DNA of 64,000 nucleotides from Acanthosepion lycidas (taxonomy: Eukaryota > Mollusca > Cephalopoda > Sepiida > Sepiidae), in the NCBI GenBank assembly GCA_963932145.1, contig OZ010571.1:118754121-118818120 (forward strand), read 5' to 3'. The translations under genes and the position numbers were made by a program. Shown in pieces: positions 59,269 through 64,000 of the stretch. The notes beneath the pieces are model-generated. The model searched no databases, was not told where the DNA came from, and was given only the letters and a program-made list of their open reading frames with translations. Numbering within the stretch: position 1 is the first letter of the stretch; the number at the start of each line of letters is the position of its first letter.

Positions 59269-59344
59269 GTGGGTGCAAAAATAATTTCGTTTTCTCACAT
59301 AGTAACATATGTTAGAAAACGAAATTATTTTTGCACCAACCTAA
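59265..59344. mobile_element. 80-bp palindromic mariner MITE (MADE1-like), second copy
   Basis: Arms of 31 bp start TTAGGTGGGTGCAAAAATAA on the left and, inverted, TTAGGTTGGTGCAAAAATAA on the right, with one mismatch. The centre is 18 bases with a palindromic AACATATGTT. Total 80 bp with TA on both sides. Same terminal sequence as the copy at 28806 but a different centre, so the two are related and not a recent duplication of each other. Confidence 0.93.
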
Positions 59345-60039
<695 letters not shown>

Positions 60040-60150
60040 CTGCTTCGCTGTATCACAGCTCTTCAATGTGGTAGGACGTCGAACCCCTCCGATTTGACAT
60101 CAGTCAGAAATCCTAAACCTAGACTATCGTCGTACCGAAGATAGAAAAGG
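60040..60150 (-). mobile_element. tRNA-like SINE head
   Basis: On the minus strand: ACGATAGTCTAGGTTTAGGA as a weak box A, TTTCTGACTGATGTCAAATC and GGAGGGGTTCGACGTCC as box B. Related to the 41741 copy and, like it, next to TA arrays. Confidence 0.6.
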
Positions 60151-60196
60151 AATTTTAAATATAAATATATATATTTTAATTTTAAATAATTTTAAA

Positions 60197-60199
<3 letters not shown>

Positions 60200-60265
<66 letters not shown>
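60200..60265. repeat. (TA)n array
   Basis: About 60 bases of TA, immediately before the less AT-rich block. Confidence 0.95.
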
Positions 60266-60274
<9 letters not shown>

Positions 60275-60281
60275 CACACAT

Positions 60282-61850
60282 GTGACGTCGTCCCCTGGTC
60301 GCAGCGCCAACCGTGTCGTTCTATCCCAGTCTATCACGGCACCAACTGTGACGCCCTACTTTGATTCCCAGTCTGCCCACCCACGTTGTGAATCGATCTA
60401 TGCAGAGGAAATCAATCAGTCGTCAGGGCCGTACTGCAAACCGAGTTCAACAGGGGTGCTACCACAAAAATACGCATAAAAGGCAATAAAATGAAAACTC
60501 AAAAGTATCAAAGAAAAAGGTAACAAACTTTATGTCTAGTTGTTTGATACATAGGACTGCATCTATCTCCCGACCAGTTCTATGGATTGTGACACGTCGT
60601 TTTCCGCTAGGCAAGTTTTAACACTTCAAGTCGTCTGCTCTCTAAGAAATTGGTGTTTCGGTTGGTCTTTGGACGAAAGTCAAAAGAAAAACTTATTTCG
60701 ATGATCTGGATCTAAGTCGCTCTTCAAAATAATTGTTCTTGGTTTGAAGAGATGGGTCCGGAAAGTGCGCGAATCCTGGTCAGCTATCTGCGAGGCTTGC
60801 CTCAACCGGAGACTGACGCTGGGAAATGCTGGGACTCGACTCATTTCTGCTCGTTGTGGCTTCGTTTATATGGGCGCCGACCAAAACCGGGGTGAGTTTG
60901 TCGGCGCCGTGTGGTTCCTCGATAATTCTAAATACATATCCACCTCTCTGGTTAGGAATTTCCAACTTTTTCCATTTTTGGGAACCTTTCCTCACTCCCA
61001 CCTTCTCATCATACTTCAGAGGGGCGTGAACTGCCCTCCCCACATCTTCGTGGCAACCTCTTCTTACTCATCCTCCAGATGGGCGGCAACAGCCTCCCTC
61101 GTGCATCACGTGATCACCACTCGACCAATGATGTCTTAGTCGGTCGTGGACGAATCTGCGGCTTGCTTAAAAAAAATTATCTCTTCCCTTTCCCTTTTCT
61201 TCCCCTTAATGGTTTATCATTTCTCCAGCCGCGAACGGGACAATATGACAATGGCGGTCATAACTCTTGTTCTACACGTGGTTTACGTCAGGTATTTTAT
61301 CGCTAATTATCAGAATGTGTGGTCTTCTTAACATGGTCTCAAAGAGAAACATCTCCAAAGTTCCAGCCAGTCTGTCGCGTCGAAGAAAGAAAAAAAATAC
61401 ACATTCATTTTCTTTTGGTACATATTCCTGATAAGAAAACTTTATTATCGCAGGCCAAGAAGGTTCCGTCGGACGCTCGTGGGTGTTTTTTTAATTTTTC
61501 ATATCTGTCCAAGTCCTTTTAGTTGTCTTTTTTTCGTCACTTAACGAAATAACATTTTCATTTGAATTTGTTTTCTCTTTCTTTGGCCAGCCGGTCTGTA
61601 GTTGATAATAAGATGTCTTCCCGTACCAATAGTTTGTTTTCATATCCTTAGATAACACAGCCGATACCAAAACATATCTGATTCTTTCCTTCTTTCCCTT
61701 TCTTTTTACTCAGAATTTCCCTGTCATTGTAATGACACTCTTTCGCCATTTGTTACTTATCAAAATATCCTTTTATCCATTGTCTCTTAGCTGTGTGTGT
61801 GTTCTTGCTTATCACTCACGATTCGGTTCTTAGCCTCGCCTTTCCTTCTT
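60282..61850. other. Less AT-rich block of unknown nature
   Basis: This 1.5-kb segment is visibly richer in G and C than its AT-array neighbours (for example GTCGTCCCCTGGTCGCAGCG at its start). It holds overlapping frames on both strands: 60744-61139 (131 codons, plus), 60780-61043 (minus) and 61079-61306. Codon 1 of the 131-codon frame reads MKRWVRKVRESWSAICEACL. I recognise no domain. It then grades into a T/C-rich tract to about 61850. It could be part of a retroelement LTR or leader, or a decayed exon. Confidence 0.4.
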
Positions 61851-62579
61851 TTCTTTCTTTTCCCTTTCTGCCTCGTTAAATGGTGCCACACACACAATAT
61901 ACTGAACCGAATAACAGAAAACACATTATTTGGGGACTTTCACCAACTGCAACAACTAAATCTGATAGCACATTAAATGTAAGAAAAATGGCATAATCAA
62001 AATACTGACATATCATTTCGTTTAAACCAAAAGCTGAAATTAACACATGAATGAACCATAACAATTTGTTTACTTGAGAAACCTATTTCCCGGAATAATA
62101 GTTTTAATAGAATTATTTCATAAATTCCATCTGACAGTAGCAGTGGTTATTCGGTCAATGAATGCCTAAAGTTTCTTTAAGAGGAAATGGCTGTAATGGC
62201 CATTTGAACTGGCGTTACCATATGTATTTCTTAGGAGACATTTTCGAAATTGTCTAACATATATGAGTGTAGGTGTGTGACGGCTTGAGAAATACCTACA
62301 TTTTCAGCATTAATATTATTCACAGTATCAACAGTTCGTAGTATTTGTTTTTTATATTAAATTCGTTATAAGCTGATAAAACAATATATAATATGATCGT
62401 CCACCGAATTATCAAGAGAATTATCGACCTATTTTCGCTGGGTTTAACTTTAATCATGTCTGAAAATTTTCGATAATTTATTCCGGTTTTTAGACCCAGA
62501 CATATTTATCGATATTTTGTTTATTTTCTACTTTTACTTTAGGGTTTATCTATGTTTGTTTGCACACAAACATACATAC

Positions 62580-62625
<46 letters not shown>

Positions 62626-62645
62626 ATATATATATATAAACACAT

Positions 62646-62743
<98 letters not shown>

Positions 62744-63399
62744 TCAGTTGATGTATGTTTGCCTTGGTATGATTGTTGACGTGCGTTCCTGTATATGCTT
62801 TATGAGTGTGTGTGTTTTATAGCTAGGCATGTAAATGATTATTAGAATATCATAAATTTGCCTCGGTGTCCAAATAACGACTCAGATATTAACTGTCAAA
62901 TTCATTCCGATATCATGTAGTTTACCATACAAGACTGCCAGAAACAACCTATGGAAAATATCTTTCCGCCAGTCACTTCATATTATCGCACCTTTCAAAA
63001 AATCCTACTGATTGCTAACTACTGTAACACTATTTATACCTGTAATTTGGAGGTTATCTATTTGTTTCTGTATGTACCTCATGCTGGTGCAATATCAAGT
63101 AGAATTATCTCATATGACGTTACTACTATAAAATGAGTTCGTATCTCAGAACTGTGTTTATACTTCGTTTTGTTTTGTGTACTTTTGTTTCCTCTTGTGG
63201 GCGATTATGTTTCTCTCCAGAACATTCAGTAATCTGTTGCTTTCAGCAATGTGTGTCTTGTTACTACGACACTCCTTCCCTATACGGAAAACCATTTACA
63301 CAAGCTATTTAGGCAAGATACTCGCTGTATACATCTGTCTCTCTCTGTCTCTCTCAGTCAGTATGATGTGTGAGTCTCCAAACGCTCTTTCCTCATTAC
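61851..63399. other. No recognised gene; (TA)n arrays
   Basis: TA arrays at about 62580-62637 and 62661-62740 with a CA tract between. Frames at 62951-63136 and 63177-63410 are unassigned. Confidence 0.5.
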
Positions 63400-63560
63400 G
63401 TATCCCATAAATTTGAGTAATGGATATCGGCTTGGATTGAGGAATCGGAGAGCCGAGTTCGAATTCGAGTCGAATCCATTACATTCACTTACGTGCTAAT
63501 ATTCTTGGGAAAGGTATGAATCCCCTTCTTCTTCCAGCTATGGGTAAATAGCAGGACAGA
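63400..63560 (+). mobile_element. Dispersed repeat SINE B, best copy
   Basis: GAATCGGAGAGCCGAGTTCG and AATTCGAGTCGAATCCATTAC, then TTGGGAAAGGTATGAATCCC and CTTCTTCTTCCAGCTATGGG. Same order as the 33088 copy. GTTCGAATTC is a good box B. Confidence 0.8.
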
Positions 63561-63880
63561 CTGGGTTCTATAGCCTTGGATGGCAACTGATCTAGGAGAA
63601 GTAAAAACTCTGAATTCAAGTTCTGTGGGTGGTCGTTTGGGGACTATGTGGTACGTAGTGTAGCAGGTCTCTGTAATCGGCCTTTCAAAAAGTGTGGATG
63701 GTCCTGCACGAGACCTTCACCACTATAATCAAATCTCATGTGGTATACATGCGAGTTGGGGACCACTTGTCAATTCCAAATTCCCATGAAACTCCAATAT
63801 AGGAGTCGGCTCAACCCACCTGGGGTGAATGCCGTTACAAGAACAAGAAGAAGAGAGATTCCTGTTGGATTGTAAGCTCA
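63561..63880 (+). mobile_element. Dispersed repeat continuing from SINE B
   Basis: Less AT-rich sequence ending GAATGCCGTTACAAGAACAA then GAAGAAGAG, a short A/G-rich tail like those at the 3' ends of many retroposons. It follows SINE B directly and may be its 3' body. No protein motif. The remaining 120 bases of the window show nothing recognisable. Confidence 0.5.
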
Positions 63881-64000
63881 GTTTATCTCAAATCTTTTTC
63901 GTTGTACACGTTGTCTGTCTATGCTTTTCTCTGCTTTCTTCTCTACAAACACACAATATCCTGTCTCGAGTCTCTTCTTCGTCTGCGAGGACATTGTCAA

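Noticed and set aside
60744..61139. 131-codon frame as a gene
   Set aside because: Overlapped by open frames on the other strand, no recognised domain; kept only as part of an unexplained block.

Overview
The window looks like a gene-poor stretch of an animal genome, most probably a coleoid cephalopod (octopus-like). It is AT-rich, with more than twenty long (TA)n arrays that often run into (TG)n, several (GATA)n and (AAT)n arrays, many tRNA-derived SINEs, and decayed non-LTR retrotransposons of types common in molluscs. The organism call is inference: nothing here names a species. I found no convincing host protein-coding gene, rRNA gene or functional tRNA gene. Most open frames are microsatellite translations (long YIYI, CVCV or III runs), frames inside a 51-bp satellite, or short chance frames. 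|| Layout. 1-7.9 kb: two decayed LINE reverse-transcriptase (RT) tails, a third LINE tail of another family, a short tRNA-SINE and a compound GATA array. 7.9-11.8 kb: a SINE fragment, then a 3.7-kb array of 73 units of 51 bp with a 17-unit (867-bp) higher-order duplication. 11.9-13 kb: another LINE RT relic. 16.6-17.7 kb: a tandem segmental duplication. 19.4-20.5 kb: a broken mariner transposase. 22.5-27.7 kb: a SINE with a hammerhead-like core, its inverted relative ending in a palindrome, and two near-identical LINE fragments. 28.8 kb: an 80-bp palindromic mariner MITE inside a GATA array. 30.8-31.4 kb: a Penelope-like GIY-YIG endonuclease relic. 33-39.7 kb: several SINEs around the best-preserved coding sequence, a 5'-truncated restriction-like-endonuclease LINE with (AAT)n on both sides, then the N-terminus of a second mariner-type transposase. 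40.8-48 kb: short tandem repeats, a fold-back element and three more LINE relics. 53-57 kb: a LINE relic, a transposon end with transposase remnant, and a possible LTR-like region. 59.2 kb: a second 80-bp palindromic MITE in a TA array. 60.3-61.9 kb: an unexplained less AT-rich block. 63.4 kb to the end: SINE and other dispersed repeat. || No operon or pathway is present; the parts are linked as a record of transposition. The most interesting observations are: (i) the 51-bp satellite starts where a SINE fragment stops and shares a 13-nt exact core with that SINE, so it may have been amplified from it; (ii) the SINE carries a CTGAAGA-stem-GAAAC motif with a stem change compensated between copies; (iii) the truncated LINE with intact RT, CCHC knuckle and restriction-like endonuclease sits in (TAA)n, as expected of R4/Dong-type elements; (iv) two 80-bp MADE1-like palindromes sit in two different microsatellites.
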